Shown: positions 32,911 through 42,855, numbered from the stretch's first letter. The stretch is 64,000 nt of DNA from Flagellimonas lutimaris (GCF_003581615.1 NZ_QXFH01000077.1:66552-130551), one strand, 5' to 3'. Made by a program: numbers and translations. Notes: generated by a model not told the origin, from the sequence alone.

Positions 32911-34037
32911 TGAAGACAGAAAGCGATTTGAAAAAACAGGAAACAACCTCAACCCATAAAACATTGTACAAAAACTTTCCTATGGTACCCAGGGTAATTT
33001 TTGGGTCGGGCTGTTTTTCTCAATTAGGGGATATTTTGTTGCCTCAGCGAAAAAGTTCTGAGGCACCCTTTATTTTTTTGGTTGACGATTTCTTTGAAAA
33101 CCAACAATTCTTGGCTAAGGTTCCCCTAATGTTTAACGATGAGGTTATTTATATCTCTGCTAAAGAGGAACCTAAAACAGCTCAGGTAGATGCCCTAGTT
33201 GATCAAATAAGGGAAAAGTACAATGAACTCCCTTCGGGTATTATTGGTATTGGAGGAGGAACCCTGCTGGATCTGGCCAAGGCGGTTTCCATTTTATTGA
33301 ACAATAAAGGGCTCGCTAAGGACTATCAAGGATGGGATTTAGTGAATAAGCCGGCGCTTTATCATGTTGGTATCCCTACCATAAGTGGTACGGGAGCCGA
33401 AGTATCACGAACCACCGTATTGTTAGGTCCCGAAAAAAAATTAGGAATAAATTCGGATTTTACACCTTTTGACCAAGTACTACTGGACCCCGATTTTAGT
33501 AAAACAGTCCCCAAGGAACAATGGTTCTATACTGGAATGGATTGCTTTATACATTGCGTGGAGTCGTTAACAGGTACTTATCTGAACGCTTTTAGTCAGA
33601 GCTATGGAGAAAAGGCCATGGAACTTTGCAAGGAAGTATTTCTGGGAGATATATCCGCTGAAGAGTCCAGGGACAAATTGATAATGGCTTCTTGGCACGG
33701 CGGAATGAGCATAGCGTATTCCCAAGTAGGAGTGGCACATGCGATGAGTTATGGTTTATCCTATCTTTTGGGCGTTAAACATGGAATCGGAAATTGTTTG
33801 GTGTTTCAACATTTGGAAGAGTTTTATCCGGAAGGAGTGGCACTCTTCAATAAAATGATGGAAAAGCACAACATAACACTGCCAAACGGCATCTGTGCCG
33901 ATCTCACCCAAAATGATTTTGATGTGATGGTGAATATCTCATTGAGTCTAGAACCCCTTTGGGAAAATGCACTGGGTAAGGATTGGAAAAGTATCATGAC
34001 ACCAGAACGTCTTCAGGCGTTATATCAAAAAATTTAA
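32910..34037 (+). CDS. kdnB: Iron-containing alcohol dehydrogenase, KdnB-like (Kdo 8-oxidase)
   Basis: 375 residues. NAD-binding GGG motif in GIGGGTLLDLAKAVS (near 110), the TISGTGAEVSRTTV loop near 155, and metal ligands Asp and His around GMDCFIHCVESLT (near 210) and SYLLGVKHGIGNCLVFQH (near 290). The middle stretch YQGWDLV...GVPTISGTGAE...NSDFTPFDQVLLDP resembles Shewanella KdnB, which oxidises C8 of Kdo before amination. Adjacent kdsB supports this. The partner aminotransferase KdnA is not within the window. Generic alcohol dehydrogenase is the alternative. Confidence 0.78.
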   Translation: MKTESDLKKQETTSTHKTLYKNFPMVPRVIFGSGCFSQLGDILLPQRKSSEAPFIFLVDDFFENQQFLAKVPLMFNDEVIYISAKEEPKTAQVDALVDQIREKYNELPSGIIGIGGGTLLDLAKAVSILLNNKGLAKDYQGWDLVNKPALYHVGIPTISGTGAEVSRTTVLLGPEKKLGINSDFTPFDQVLLDPDFSKTVPKEQWFYTGMDCFIHCVESLTGTYLNAFSQSYGEKAMELCKEVFLGDISAEESRDKLIMASWHGGMSIAYSQVGVAHAMSYGLSYLLGVKHGIGNCLVFQHLEEFYPEGVALFNKMMEKHNITLPNGICADLTQNDFDVMVNISLSLEPLWENALGKDWKSIMTPERLQALYQKI

Positions 34038-34073
34038 AAATCTGTTTGGTTAAGAACAGATAACCACGACCCA

Positions 34074-34616
34074 ATGCAAAGGCTGGCCAAGTTTATATAC
34101 TTTAAAATTTTGGGATGGAAACTCAATGGTTCCTTTCCGGATGTAAACAAATGTGTTATAATCGTGATTCCCCATACGCATTGGTTGGACTTCTTTTTGG
34201 GACTTTTAATACGGAAGGTAATAAACCAAGAAATCAATTATATTGGAAAAAAGAGCCTTTTTAAACCTCCGTTCGGATGGTTTTTTAGATGGACAGGCGG
34301 CGCTCCTGTGGATCGTTCCAAAAACTCCAATACGGTAGATAGCATTGTTCAGATTTTCAATGAAAGAAAGGTGTTTAGGTTTGCTTTGGCGCCAGAGGGA
34401 ACGCGAAAAAAAGTAGAACATTTAAGGACAGGGTTTTACCACATCGCCAAAAAAGCCAATGTGCCAATTGTGATGGTGGCTTTTGATTTTGGGAAAAAAG
34501 AAATCAAAATTGGAGAACCCTTTTATCCTGCTGAATCAATGGATAAGGATTTTGAAAAAATCCATAAATTTTATAAAGGGGTACAAGGCAAGGTGCCGGA
34601 GTACAGTTTTGATTAA
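34074..34616 (+). CDS. Lysophospholipid acyltransferase family protein (PlsC-like)
   Basis: 180 residues with the acyltransferase motif HTHWLDFF (HX4D, about residues 26-33), the KSLFKPPFGWFFRWTGG segment near 60, and FALAPEGTRKK (motif III, near 102-112). Membrane-associated 1-acyl-glycerol-phosphate acyltransferase-like; short for the family, but the motifs are complete. It follows kdnB by 36 bp and may belong to the same lipid A/envelope operon. Confidence 0.87.
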   Translation: MQRLAKFIYFKILGWKLNGSFPDVNKCVIIVIPHTHWLDFFLGLLIRKVINQEINYIGKKSLFKPPFGWFFRWTGGAPVDRSKNSNTVDSIVQIFNERKVFRFALAPEGTRKKVEHLRTGFYHIAKKANVPIVMVAFDFGKKEIKIGEPFYPAESMDKDFEKIHKFYKGVQGKVPEYSFD

Positions 34617-34761
34617 ATTCTTTTTCATTATTCGGATGACTTCTATATCAAACATGTTATAATACCAACTCATGTTTTAAAAATGGTTTCATTAGATTAT
34701 ATAGAGGATCTTTTGTATGAAAAACTGTTATCTTGAATCCATATTAACCAATAAACCACAT

Positions 34762-35766
34762 ATGAAATTTTTAACCTGCCATTTAATTAGTAAAGCCACG
34801 CTTTTTTATACTTTATTCTTTTGCTTTGTGTTTACTTTAAACGCCCAAGAATCCAAAAAAAGACTTCCAATAATAGATGTGCATGTACACGCCATGGGAG
34901 GGAATCTAAATGTCCCGCCTTTGTGCCCCTGGTTTTTGAAGAATATGCCGGGAAGTGGACCCGACCAAGAACAACCATCTTTTATGAACACCAATTGTAT
35001 TTCTCCTTTACAACCTGCAAGGAGCGATGCCGAAATGGATGCTGCCATTCTCAGGGCAAACAAAGAACTGAACATTACCATGGTGGTGAGTGGAGATGCT
35101 AAAGCCATTCATAGATGGCATAAAGCGGCGCCGGACCGTATAATTCCATCCTTGGGAATTAGCAATGCCGATGAGATGACTGTCGAAGCATTCAGGGATT
35201 CTCTGTCCACAGGCTTTTACAAAGTCATGGGGGAGGTAGCTCCTCAATATCAGGGAATGTCCCCCAGCGATATATCCCTTGATGAATATTTCGGAGTTGC
35301 TGAAGAACTGGGAATTCCGGTAGGTATACATATGGGAACAGGCGGAAATGGCATGGCTAACCTTAGTCGACCAAAATATCGAGCTTCTTTAGGGCAGCCC
35401 TTTTTATTGGAAGATATGTTGGCCAGGCACCCCAAGTTAAAAATTTGGGTGATGCATGCAGGTTACCCTATGGTAGACCAAATGATCGCACTTATGGGGG
35501 CAAATGCCTATGTTTATGTGGATTTAGCAGGGTTTATTTGGTCTTATCCCTTGGAAGAAATCCATGCATACCTAAAACGATTGGTACAGGCAGGGTTTTC
35601 CAAGAGAATTATGTATGGGACAGATTTAATGATTTGGCCAGGATTGCTCGAAACCTCCATTGAAGTAATTGAAAGCGCCAACTACCTTTCCGAAGAGCAA
35701 AAGAGAGATATATTCTTTAACAATGCAGTGCGATTTTTTAACTTGGACGCGTCCAAATTTGAATAA
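34762..35766 (+). CDS. Secreted amidohydrolase family protein
   Basis: 334 residues from the ATG at 34762, which gives a clean signal peptide (LFYTLFFCFVFTLNAQE); an ATG at 34717 adds 15 residues before it. The TIM-barrel metal site includes IDVHVHAMG (near 37-45), GIHMGTGG (near 190), VMHAGYP (near 232) and MYGTDLMIW (near 288). It belongs to the amidohydrolase 2-like group. Substrate unknown; periplasmic location is inferred from the signal peptide. Confidence 0.87.
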   Translation: MKFLTCHLISKATLFYTLFFCFVFTLNAQESKKRLPIIDVHVHAMGGNLNVPPLCPWFLKNMPGSGPDQEQPSFMNTNCISPLQPARSDAEMDAAILRANKELNITMVVSGDAKAIHRWHKAAPDRIIPSLGISNADEMTVEAFRDSLSTGFYKVMGEVAPQYQGMSPSDISLDEYFGVAEELGIPVGIHMGTGGNGMANLSRPKYRASLGQPFLLEDMLARHPKLKIWVMHAGYPMVDQMIALMGANAYVYVDLAGFIWSYPLEEIHAYLKRLVQAGFSKRIMYGTDLMIWPGLLETSIEVIESANYLSEEQKRDIFFNNAVRFFNLDASKFE

Positions 35767-35785
35767 TACAATAACAAGTGCGGAT

Positions 35786-35822
35786 AAAAAAAGAGGCTTA
35801 CTTTTAAGTAAGCCTCTTTTTG
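35786..35822. terminator. Bidirectional rho-independent terminator
   Basis: AAAAAGAGGCTTACTT, short loop, AAGTAAGCCTCTTTTT; perfect stem between the convergent amidohydrolase and YebC genes. Confidence 0.9.
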
Positions 35823-35846
35823 TTTGTTATAAATAAAGTATGGATG

Positions 35847-36557
35847 TTACTCCTGCATACTATGAAAAACGTTCTGAACATCGTCATCTTCCTCAATTTT
35901 CTCAAGGAGTTTTTCCACATCAGCAGTCTCTTCTTCATTGAGTTCTTTGGTTACTTGCGGAATGCGGTCGAAACCGGAGGAAATAATTTCAATCTCACGT
36001 GATTCGAGTTCTTTTTGGATAGCCCCAAAATTTTCGAAAGGTGCATAAATATGTATGCCATCTTCGTCATCAAAAACCTCTTCGGCGCCAAAATCAATCA
36101 TTTCCAATTCCAGTTCTTCTGGGTCAATGCCTTCACCATTTACGGTAAAGTTGCACGTATGGTCGAACATAAACTCCACCGAACCGGAAGTGCCCAAGCT
36201 GCCATTGCACTTGTTAAAATAGCTGCGAATATTGGCAACGGTACGTGTGTTGTTATCTGTGGCCGTCTCTATTAAAATAGCTATGCCGTGGGGAGCATAT
36301 CCTTCAAAAAGCACCTCCTTATAATCACCTTGATTTTTGTCCGAAGCCCTTTTAATGGCACGCTCAATATTGTCCTTGGGCATATTAACGGACTTGGCAT
36401 TCTGAATTACAGCACGCAACTTGGAATTGGCATCGGGGTCAGGGCCACCTTCTTTAACTGCCATTACAATATCTTTCCCAATTCTGGTAAATGCTTTGGA
36501 CATCGCTGCCCAACGTTTCATTTTTCGTGCCTTTCTAAATTCGAATGCTCTTCCCAT
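35847..36557 (-). CDS. YebC/PmpR family DNA-binding regulatory protein
   Basis: 236 residues, the normal length. N-terminal MGRAFEFRKARKMKRWAAMSK, then the GPDPDANSKLRAVIQNAKS region (near 40-58), and the NIRSYFNKCNGSLGTSGSVEF stretch near 115-135 identify the family. YebC proteins act as transcriptional regulators or, as shown for TACO1-type members, promote translation of difficult codon runs. Monocistronic here. Role in this organism is inferred from family only. Confidence 0.94.
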   Translation of the reverse strand: MGRAFEFRKARKMKRWAAMSKAFTRIGKDIVMAVKEGGPDPDANSKLRAVIQNAKSVNMPKDNIERAIKRASDKNQGDYKEVLFEGYAPHGIAILIETATDNNTRTVANIRSYFNKCNGSLGTSGSVEFMFDHTCNFTVNGEGIDPEELELEMIDFGAEEVFDDEDGIHIYAPFENFGAIQKELESREIEIISSGFDRIPQVTKELNEEETADVEKLLEKIEEDDDVQNVFHSMQE

Positions 36558-36630
36558 ATAAATCTTTAATTCTGGATAAAAGCAAATTTAGCAAAAAAAG
36601 CCCCTTTGTCAAGTTGAATTTGGGGTGTGT

Positions 36631-36912
36631 TTAACCCACTATCTCCTCAATAGATTTTGCAAGGTCGATATCCTTTTGGGTAATCCCATCGGCATCGTGT
36701 GTACTTAGTTTAATCGTGAGTCTGTTATAGACATTCTCCCAATTGGGGTGATGGTTCTGCTTTTCACATTCAAATGCAATGTGCGTCATTGTAGCGAAAG
36801 CCTCTTTAAAATCCTTGAAGGTGAAGGATTTCATAATCATTTCATCTTTTAGGGCCCAACCGGGCAGATTTTTAATAGCCTCTTCAATTTCATTGGTGTT
36901 CATCTTCTTCAT
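36631..36912 (-). CDS. 4a-hydroxytetrahydrobiopterin dehydratase (PCD)
   Basis: 93 residues (or 90 from the second Met). The signature HHPNWENVYNRLTIKLSTHD (near 54-73) is the PCD active site with its paired His residues. The enzyme recycles pterin cofactor after aromatic amino acid hydroxylation; the hydroxylase is not in the window. It stands 48 bp upstream-facing from the SDR gene, same strand. Confidence 0.92.
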   Translation of the reverse strand: MKKMNTNEIEEAIKNLPGWALKDEMIMKSFTFKDFKEAFATMTHIAFECEKQNHHPNWENVYNRLTIKLSTHDADGITQKDIDLAKSIEEIVG

Positions 36913-36960
36913 AAATCTACATTTTCTTAAAAGATAACTAATTAAGTAAGGAAAATAAAA

Positions 36961-37779
36961 CTATACAGGCAGATGGTGCTCTATAATCTCTTGACAACTA
37001 ATACGAAGATTTTTAGGTAAGATGTTGTCCTTGGGCAAAGCGGCCAAATACCTGTCCTCATTAGTAGTGTAAACCCTTTTGTAAACTGGATGATAGTTTC
37101 CCAAATGTTCGATGACCTCTTTGATGAATTCTTCATGGTGGATAAGATCGCTACTCCCCAAATGGTAAATACCAGTTTTGTTCCTGTTGATGAGGTAGTG
37201 AATCTGTTGTGTCAACCTATCATCGTTGGTCACATTAATGATAAGGTTCGGGAACACCTCAATTGGCTCTTGGTTCGCTATATTTTCCTTGATTTCTTTA
37301 ATTCTGGGTGAAGCATTACCAAACACCATAGGTACACGAAGTATTGCAGTGTTACCTTTTGGTAAACGCATCATCATGTTCTCAATTTTTATTTTGAGCC
37401 TCCCATAAACACTTAAAGACAAGGTTTTGTCATGTTCGTAGGACGGAAACTTGCTGTAGGCATCAAAAACATTGGCGGAAGAGATAAAGTATAATTTGGT
37501 GTCTGTCTTCATCAAATACTCCATCAAATGGTGGTGGGCCTGTATTTGAGCGGGAAAATTTCCACGAAGCGATGATATGATAATATCTGGTTTTATATGT
37601 TCCAGAATCTGAAAAATATCATCCTCCTCCAAGTCGTATCTTATAAACTGTTTGTTGTTGGCAAAGGAACGATTGGAGTAATAGGTGCCGTAAGTATCAA
37701 AATAGGAGCAGAGTTCTTTGTATATGGCATTGCCCACAAATCCACTCGCTCCTAATATCAATATCTTTTTTTTATCCAA
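36961..37779 (-). CDS. SDR family sugar-nucleotide-type reductase (RmlD-like)
   Basis: 272 residues. The NAD(P)-binding motif GASGFVGNAIYKEL (near 9-22) and the RmlD-like core (LEHIKPDIIISSLRG, ISSANVFDAYSKFPSYEHD, ILRVPMVFG) show an extended SDR of the dTDP-4-dehydrorhamnose reductase type. The YxxxK motif is not obvious: the expected position reads YGRLKIKIE (Tyr-Gly-Arg-Leu-Lys), which fits YxxxK. Next to gcvT with 3 bp between genes. Substrate unknown. Confidence 0.85.
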   Translation of the reverse strand: MDKKKILILGASGFVGNAIYKELCSYFDTYGTYYSNRSFANNKQFIRYDLEEDDIFQILEHIKPDIIISSLRGNFPAQIQAHHHLMEYLMKTDTKLYFISSANVFDAYSKFPSYEHDKTLSLSVYGRLKIKIENMMMRLPKGNTAILRVPMVFGNASPRIKEIKENIANQEPIEVFPNLIINVTNDDRLTQQIHYLINRNKTGIYHLGSSDLIHHEEFIKEVIEHLGNYHPVYKRVYTTNEDRYLAALPKDNILPKNLRISCQEIIEHHLPV

Positions 37780-37782
37780 AGG

Positions 37783-38874
37783 CTAACTAGGTGTTTTATA
37801 AAATGGCAATTTTACAACAGTTGCCAAAACGCTATTCTTACGTATTTTAATATGGATAGGTGTATCTACCTTTGAAAATCCGGTAGTTACATAACCAAGT
37901 CCGATTCCTTTAGAAAGGGACGGGGACATGGTTCCCGAGGTCACTTTTCCTATCTCATTGCCCTCGGCATCCAAAATAGGATATCCAGCCCTAGGAATTC
38001 CTCGCTCTTCCATTTGAAATGCGATTAGCTTTCTTTTAGAACCTTCTGCTTTTTCTTTGGCAAAGTTTTCGCTGTTCACAAATTCTTTAGTGAACTTGGT
38101 TATCCAACCCAAGCCAGCTTCAAAAGGAGAGGTGGTGTCATCAATATCGTTTCCGTAAAGACAGTAACCCATTTCCAATCGTAATGTGTCACGGGCAGCC
38201 AAACCAATAGGTTTAATACCGAAATCGGCACCGGCTTCCAATACTTTGTCCCATACTTGTTGTACTTCGGAATTCTTGCAATAAATCTCAAAACCACCAG
38301 AACCCGTGTAGCCCGTTGCCGAAATAATGACATGGTCAACCCCGGCAAAATCACCTACAACAAAGTTGTAGAATTTGATAGCCGATAAATCTACCGAAGT
38401 AATCGATTGCATGGCCTCTACTGCTTTTGGTCCTTGTATGGCCAATAGTGAATAATCGTCAGAAATATTTCGCATTTCAGCACCAATGGCCTCGTTATAT
38501 TTGGAAATGTGTGCCCAATCCTTATCAATGTTGGATGCATTCACCACCAAAAGATAAGTTTCATCCTTCACCCTATACACAATAAGGTCATCCACAATTC
38601 CACCAGTTTCATTGGGCAAACAACTATACTGCGCTTTACCTACGGTTAATTTTGAAGCATCGTTAGTGGTTACTTTTTGAATAAGTTCCAAAGCCTTTGG
38701 TCCCTCGATCAAAAACTCGCCCATGTGGGAAACATCAAAAACACCAACGCCCTTGCGTACGGTTTCGTGTTCAATATTTACACCCTCATAAGAAACAGGC
38801 ATGTTGTAGCCCGCAAACGGTACCATTTTGGCTCCCAACGCCTCATGCGTTTTAGTAAGTGCAGTATTTTTCAT
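37783..38874 (-). CDS. gcvT: Glycine cleavage system T protein (aminomethyltransferase)
   Basis: Tetrahydrofolate-dependent T protein of glycine cleavage. 363 residues from the ATG at 38874; the open frame to 38952 adds a non-homologous leader. Signature features are [15 protein letters not shown] (near 16-30), [10 protein letters not shown] (near 47), [10 protein letters not shown] (near 190) and [21 protein letters not shown] (near 225-245, folate site). Length matches E. coli GcvT. A TAAATTTG box (38903-38896, minus) precedes it. Confidence 0.96.
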   Translation of the reverse strand: MKNTALTKTHEALGAKMVPFAGYNMPVSYEGVNIEHETVRKGVGVFDVSHMGEFLIEGPKALELIQKVTTNDASKLTVGKAQYSCLPNETGGIVDDLIVYRVKDETYLLVVNASNIDKDWAHISKYNEAIGAEMRNISDDYSLLAIQGPKAVEAMQSITSVDLSAIKFYNFVVGDFAGVDHVIISATGYTGSGGFEIYCKNSEVQQVWDKVLEAGADFGIKPIGLAARDTLRLEMGYCLYGNDIDDTTSPFEAGLGWITKFTKEFVNSENFAKEKAEGSKRKLIAFQMEERGIPRAGYPILDAEGNEIGKVTSGTMSPSLSKGIGLGYVTTGFSKVDTPIHIKIRKNSVLATVVKLPFYKTPS

Positions 38875-38895
38875 TGAGTCTATTTTTAAGATGCG

Positions 38896-38903
38896 CAAAT
38901 TTA
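38896..38903 (-). promoter_or_regulatory. Probable -7 box of gcvT
   Basis: Minus-strand TAAATTTG fits TAnnTTTG and lies 21 bp before the gcvT ATG; the -33 element is weak. Confidence 0.45.
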
Positions 38904-39015
38904 TGGAATTAATTAAGGATACCCTTGTTTTAGGTTCTAACGATTTTGACAAAACTGAAATATATTACCATGTGTAGTCTGCCTAAAATTTGTATTTTGA
39001 AAAAAAAATAGAATC

Positions 39016-40632
39016 ATGTCAAAATTCACATTTAGCCTGTTGTTTATTCTGTTTATTGCTTTTGAAGGATTTTCACAGGGTACACCTACCGATTATTTAC
39101 CTGCCGATTTTCATAAGGAACGAAGAGACGCTGTTCGGGAAAAGTTGCCTCCGAATACAGCGATCGTTCTTTTTGCCAATGCAGAGCGTAACCGTGCAAA
39201 CGATGTGGACTATGTGTACCACCAAGACCCCAATTTTTATTATTTAACAGGGTATAAAGAACCCAATGCGGTATTGGTCATTTTTTCGGAAGAACAGACC
39301 GATGCTTCTGGGAACAGTTTTGATGAGATATTCTATGTTCAGGAGCGGGACGCAAGAGCGGAGCAATGGACTGGAAAACGATTGGGCGTAGAAGGTGTGA
39401 AAAAACAATTGGGTTTCAATATGGTTTTTAATGGAAGTGAATTTGAAAACTTTCCGTTAGATTTCACTTCATTCGATAATGTGTCCTTTGTAGATTTTAA
39501 GAATGATTATCGTGATAAATCTGGCAAGGCGGATTTGTTCGACTTGATTAAAACCTTCAAGATAAAAGCTAATTACCCTTCGGACTATAATCCAACGCGA
39601 AATAGTTTATACAAAAGAATAGCAACTTCCAATGCTGAAAACAGCAATGAAGTGACCGAAACTATTGAGCGCTATCTGGAACGTTACCCAGAATTGCAGG
39701 ATGATGAGATTTTAAATGGCTTTGTAAGTGCAAATAATGATGGAATACGGGATGAAATCAAAAATAAAGTGTTGGTGATTCAGCGTTCAACGAATCTCGA
39801 TTCCAGTATTTTACCAAAGGTAATGGCCGAATTGCGACAGGATAAGTCGCCTGAAGAAATGAAGCTTCTCAAAAAGGCTGTTGAAATTTCTGCCGTTGGT
39901 CAAATTGAGGTGATGAAAGCCATGCATCCCAATATGTCGGAAACAGAAATCCAGGGCGTGCATGAATATGTCTATAAAAAATATGGTGCCGAATATGAAG
40001 GCTACCCATCCATTGTGGGAGGTGGACACAATGGTTGTATCCTTCACTATATCGAAAACAACAAGACTAAGGTTGGCAACGATTTGGTGTTGATGGACTT
40101 GGGAGCAGAATACCACGGATATACGGCCGATGTAACACGAACCATTCCCGCTAACGGAAAGTTTTCTCCTGAACAAAAAGCCATCTACGATATTGTTTAC
40201 AATGCTCAAGAAGCTGGTATTGCTGCCAGTGTGGTAGGGGCGTCTTTCCGAGAACCACACAAGGCTGCTTTGGAAGTTGTTACCAAAGGATTAATGGATT
40301 TGGGCATTATTAAGGAAGCTAAGGAAGCAAGGATTTATTTTCCACACGGAACTTCCCATTATTTGGGATTGGATGTGCACGATGCAGGAACCTATCAAGC
40401 CTTTAAACCCAATCAAGTGATTACGGTAGAGCCAGGTATTTATATTCCTGAGGATAGTAATTGCGATGAAAAATGGCGGGGCATTGCCGTTCGAATTGAA
40501 GATGATATTCTAATTACAGAAGATGGTCCTGTCAATCTTTCTGGAATGGCGCCACGAACAACCGAGGCCATCGAAGAAGTGATGAAACAACCCAGTCCCT
40601 TGGACAGCTTTAAACTGCCCAAGTTAGATTAA
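39016..40632 (+). CDS. Secreted Xaa-Pro aminopeptidase (aminopeptidase P family, M24B)
   Basis: 538 residues with a signal peptide (FTFSLLFILFIAFEGFSQG). The N-terminal AMP_N domain covers about 30-180 (NFYYLTGYKEPNAVLVIF), and the M24 catalytic domain runs from about 285. Metal ligands are Asp and Asp in VLMDLGAEYHGYTADVTRT, His in FPHGTSHYLGLDVHD, Glu in VEPGIYIPE and Glu in RIEDDILIT. Removes N-terminal residues before proline from periplasmic peptides. It converges with thrC, and the stops overlap by 4 bp. Confidence 0.93.
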   Translation: MSKFTFSLLFILFIAFEGFSQGTPTDYLPADFHKERRDAVREKLPPNTAIVLFANAERNRANDVDYVYHQDPNFYYLTGYKEPNAVLVIFSEEQTDASGNSFDEIFYVQERDARAEQWTGKRLGVEGVKKQLGFNMVFNGSEFENFPLDFTSFDNVSFVDFKNDYRDKSGKADLFDLIKTFKIKANYPSDYNPTRNSLYKRIATSNAENSNEVTETIERYLERYPELQDDEILNGFVSANNDGIRDEIKNKVLVIQRSTNLDSSILPKVMAELRQDKSPEEMKLLKKAVEISAVGQIEVMKAMHPNMSETEIQGVHEYVYKKYGAEYEGYPSIVGGGHNGCILHYIENNKTKVGNDLVLMDLGAEYHGYTADVTRTIPANGKFSPEQKAIYDIVYNAQEAGIAASVVGASFREPHKAALEVVTKGLMDLGIIKEAKEARIYFPHGTSHYLGLDVHDAGTYQAFKPNQVITVEPGIYIPEDSNCDEKWRGIAVRIEDDILITEDGPVNLSGMAPRTTEAIEEVMKQPSPLDSFKLPKLD

Positions 40633-41924
40633 TCGTTCAACAAAAATTCTTTTAGTTCATCATAAGTGGCAATGGAAACGGATTTTTTCTCCTTGTCCAT
40701 TACTTTCATGATTTGTGGTGGAATTTCCGGACTCAACCCCAAAGTATCTTCAACTACATCCAAAAATTTAACAGGATGTGCCGTTTCCAAGAAAATACCA
40801 TAGGTATCTGGATTGGATTTTTGATATTCCTTTAGGCCAAGATACCCTACTGCGCCATGAGGGTCCATAACATATCCTGTTTTGGAATACACTTCTTTCA
40901 TTGTGGCATTGGTAGCTTCATCCGAGAAAGCGTAGGAGGCAAGGTGCTGTTGAAGCGTCTCTAAATCATCTTTATGCAAATGTCGGATTCGGATAAAATT
41001 ACTTGGGTCACCTACATCCATGGCATTGGAAATGGTAGCTATAGATGCCATTGGTTCATAAATTCCATTTTCCATGAATTTTGGAACCACATCGTTTACA
41101 TTGGTGGAGGCCACAAAATGTTTGACGGGCATTCCCAATTTTTGAGCCATCATACCTGCACAGATATTCCCAAAATTCCCCGATGGTACGGAGAACACAA
41201 GCTCTTTTCCTTTTGACTTTGCCTGTTTGTAGGCAAACAAAAAGTAGAATAACTGGGGCAACCATCTGGCTACGTTGATACTGTTTGCGGAGGTCAGTTT
41301 TTTATGATCTGTAATTTCAGAATCCAGAAAAGCGGTCTTCACCATCCGTTGACAATCATCAAAAACACCATCAACCTCCATGGCCTCAATGTTTTGTCCT
41401 AAAGTGGTCAATTGTTTTTCTTGAATTTCGCTAACCTTTCCACTGGGGTAGAGAATCACGACTTTCACGCCATCAACCCCCAAAAAGCCATTGGCAACGG
41501 CACCTCCTGTATCACCCGAAGTGGCCACTAAAACGGTGACATCCTGTCTTTCGCCTTGGGAAAAGTACCCAAGACAGTTGGCCATAAAGCGTGCTCCTAC
41601 ATCTTTAAAAGCCATGGTGGGACCGTGAAAAAGTTCCAAAGTGGCTATATTTTCTTCGATGTCGACCACGGGAAAATCAAAATCCAAGGTGTTCGCAATG
41701 ATTTCTTTCAAATCTTCATCAGGGATATCATCACTTACAAATTGGTGAATAGCCTTGAACGCTATCTCGTGGTTGGAAAGCTCCTCAATGTTCTCAAAAA
41801 AAGCTGATGGAAGCGGAGTGATGCTTTCTGGAAAATAAAGTCCCTTATCTGGAGCAATACCTGCAATGACCGCATCTTTGAAAGAGACTCTTATATTTTG
41901 GTTGTTTAGACTGTAGAATTTCAT
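40629..41924 (-). CDS. thrC: Threonine synthase
   Basis: PLP enzyme converting O-phosphohomoserine to threonine. 431 residues from the ATG at 41924 (MKFYSLNNQNIRVSFKDAV); an ATG 12 bp upstream inside the thrB end is possible. The PLP lysine is in TMAFKDVGARFM (near 107), and VATSGDTGGAVANGF near 134 binds phosphate. Length is typical for the shorter bacterial form. Third gene of thrABC; its start overlaps or abuts the thrB stop, giving translational coupling. Confidence 0.96.
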   Translation of the reverse strand: MKFYSLNNQNIRVSFKDAVIAGIAPDKGLYFPESITPLPSAFFENIEELSNHEIAFKAIHQFVSDDIPDEDLKEIIANTLDFDFPVVDIEENIATLELFHGPTMAFKDVGARFMANCLGYFSQGERQDVTVLVATSGDTGGAVANGFLGVDGVKVVILYPSGKVSEIQEKQLTTLGQNIEAMEVDGVFDDCQRMVKTAFLDSEITDHKKLTSANSINVARWLPQLFYFLFAYKQAKSKGKELVFSVPSGNFGNICAGMMAQKLGMPVKHFVASTNVNDVVPKFMENGIYEPMASIATISNAMDVGDPSNFIRIRHLHKDDLETLQQHLASYAFSDEATNATMKEVYSKTGYVMDPHGAVGYLGLKEYQKSNPDTYGIFLETAHPVKFLDVVEDTLGLSPEIPPQIMKVMDKEKKSVSIATYDELKEFLLND

Positions 41925-41928
41925 GGAA

Positions 41929-42852
41929 TTAAGCAATTTTCTTTACGCCTTGGCTGTTTACTTTGGAAACGTGAATATCAAAATCCACCCCAATATTTTG
42001 GTAGGTTTCTTTCATGGACTCGGCCACTTGTTGAGCAATTTTTTCTCCTTTGCTCAAGGCAAAAATAGATGGGCCAGAGCCTGAGATTCCACTTCCGAGC
42101 GCTCCTGCCTTTAAGGCATTTGCCTTGATGTCGTCAAAAGCGGGAATTAAAATAGAGCGGATAGGTTCCACGATATGATCGTGCAGCGAACGACCAATAA
42201 GGTCATAATCGTTTTGAAATAATCCTGCGACCAGTCCGCCTAAATTGCCCCATTGCTGTATGCCCTGTTGCATGGAAATTGTGGTCTTTAAAATTTTGCG
42301 CGAATCCGAGGTCTTTATCTCAATTTGTGGATGAATCACTGTAGCGTACAATTCCGAAGGTGTTGGTATGGAAATTATGTCCAGCGGTTCATAGCTTCGT
42401 ACCAAAGTAAAGCCGCCAAAAATGGCAGGGGCAACATTGTCTGCATGAGCTACATCACTTGCCAACTTTTCACCTTGCATGGCAAATTGAACCAGTTCGA
42501 GTTTGGAAAAAGGCCTGCCCAACAATTCGTTCATGGCCCAAACGGCCCCAGTGGAGCTTGCGGCACTACTGCCGATACCGCTTCCCGGTTTTATGCGTTT
42601 GTCAATTTCAATTTCAAAACCACCATCGTAATTGCTCTTTTCCAAAAAGGCCAAACCAGCTACACCTGCTACATTATTTTCAGTTTCCAGTGGAAGGTCC
42701 TGCCCTATTATTTTAGTGATTCGAATACCTTTTTCAGAAGTTTTTCGAATGGTCATTTCATCTCCAACGGAGTCCAATGCCAAACCCAGCACGTCAAACC
42801 CACAGGATACATTGGCTATGGTTGCCGGGCAAAATACTTTAATCTCTTCCAT
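41929..42852 (-). CDS. thrB: Homoserine kinase
   Basis: GHMP kinase that makes O-phosphohomoserine. 307 residues. MEEIKVFCPATIANVSCGFDVLG is the usual N-terminus, the ATP loop is PGSGIGSSAASSTGAV (near 87-102), and GSGISGSGPSIFALS (near 260) is GHMP motif 3. Starts 3 bp after the thrA stop, so the operon order is thrA-thrB-thrC as in E. coli. Confidence 0.96.
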   Translation of the reverse strand: MEEIKVFCPATIANVSCGFDVLGLALDSVGDEMTIRKTSEKGIRITKIIGQDLPLETENNVAGVAGLAFLEKSNYDGGFEIEIDKRIKPGSGIGSSAASSTGAVWAMNELLGRPFSKLELVQFAMQGEKLASDVAHADNVAPAIFGGFTLVRSYEPLDIISIPTPSELYATVIHPQIEIKTSDSRKILKTTISMQQGIQQWGNLGGLVAGLFQNDYDLIGRSLHDHIVEPIRSILIPAFDDIKANALKAGALGSGISGSGPSIFALSKGEKIAQQVAESMKETYQNIGVDFDIHVSKVNSQGVKKIA

Positions 42853-42855
42853 CCC

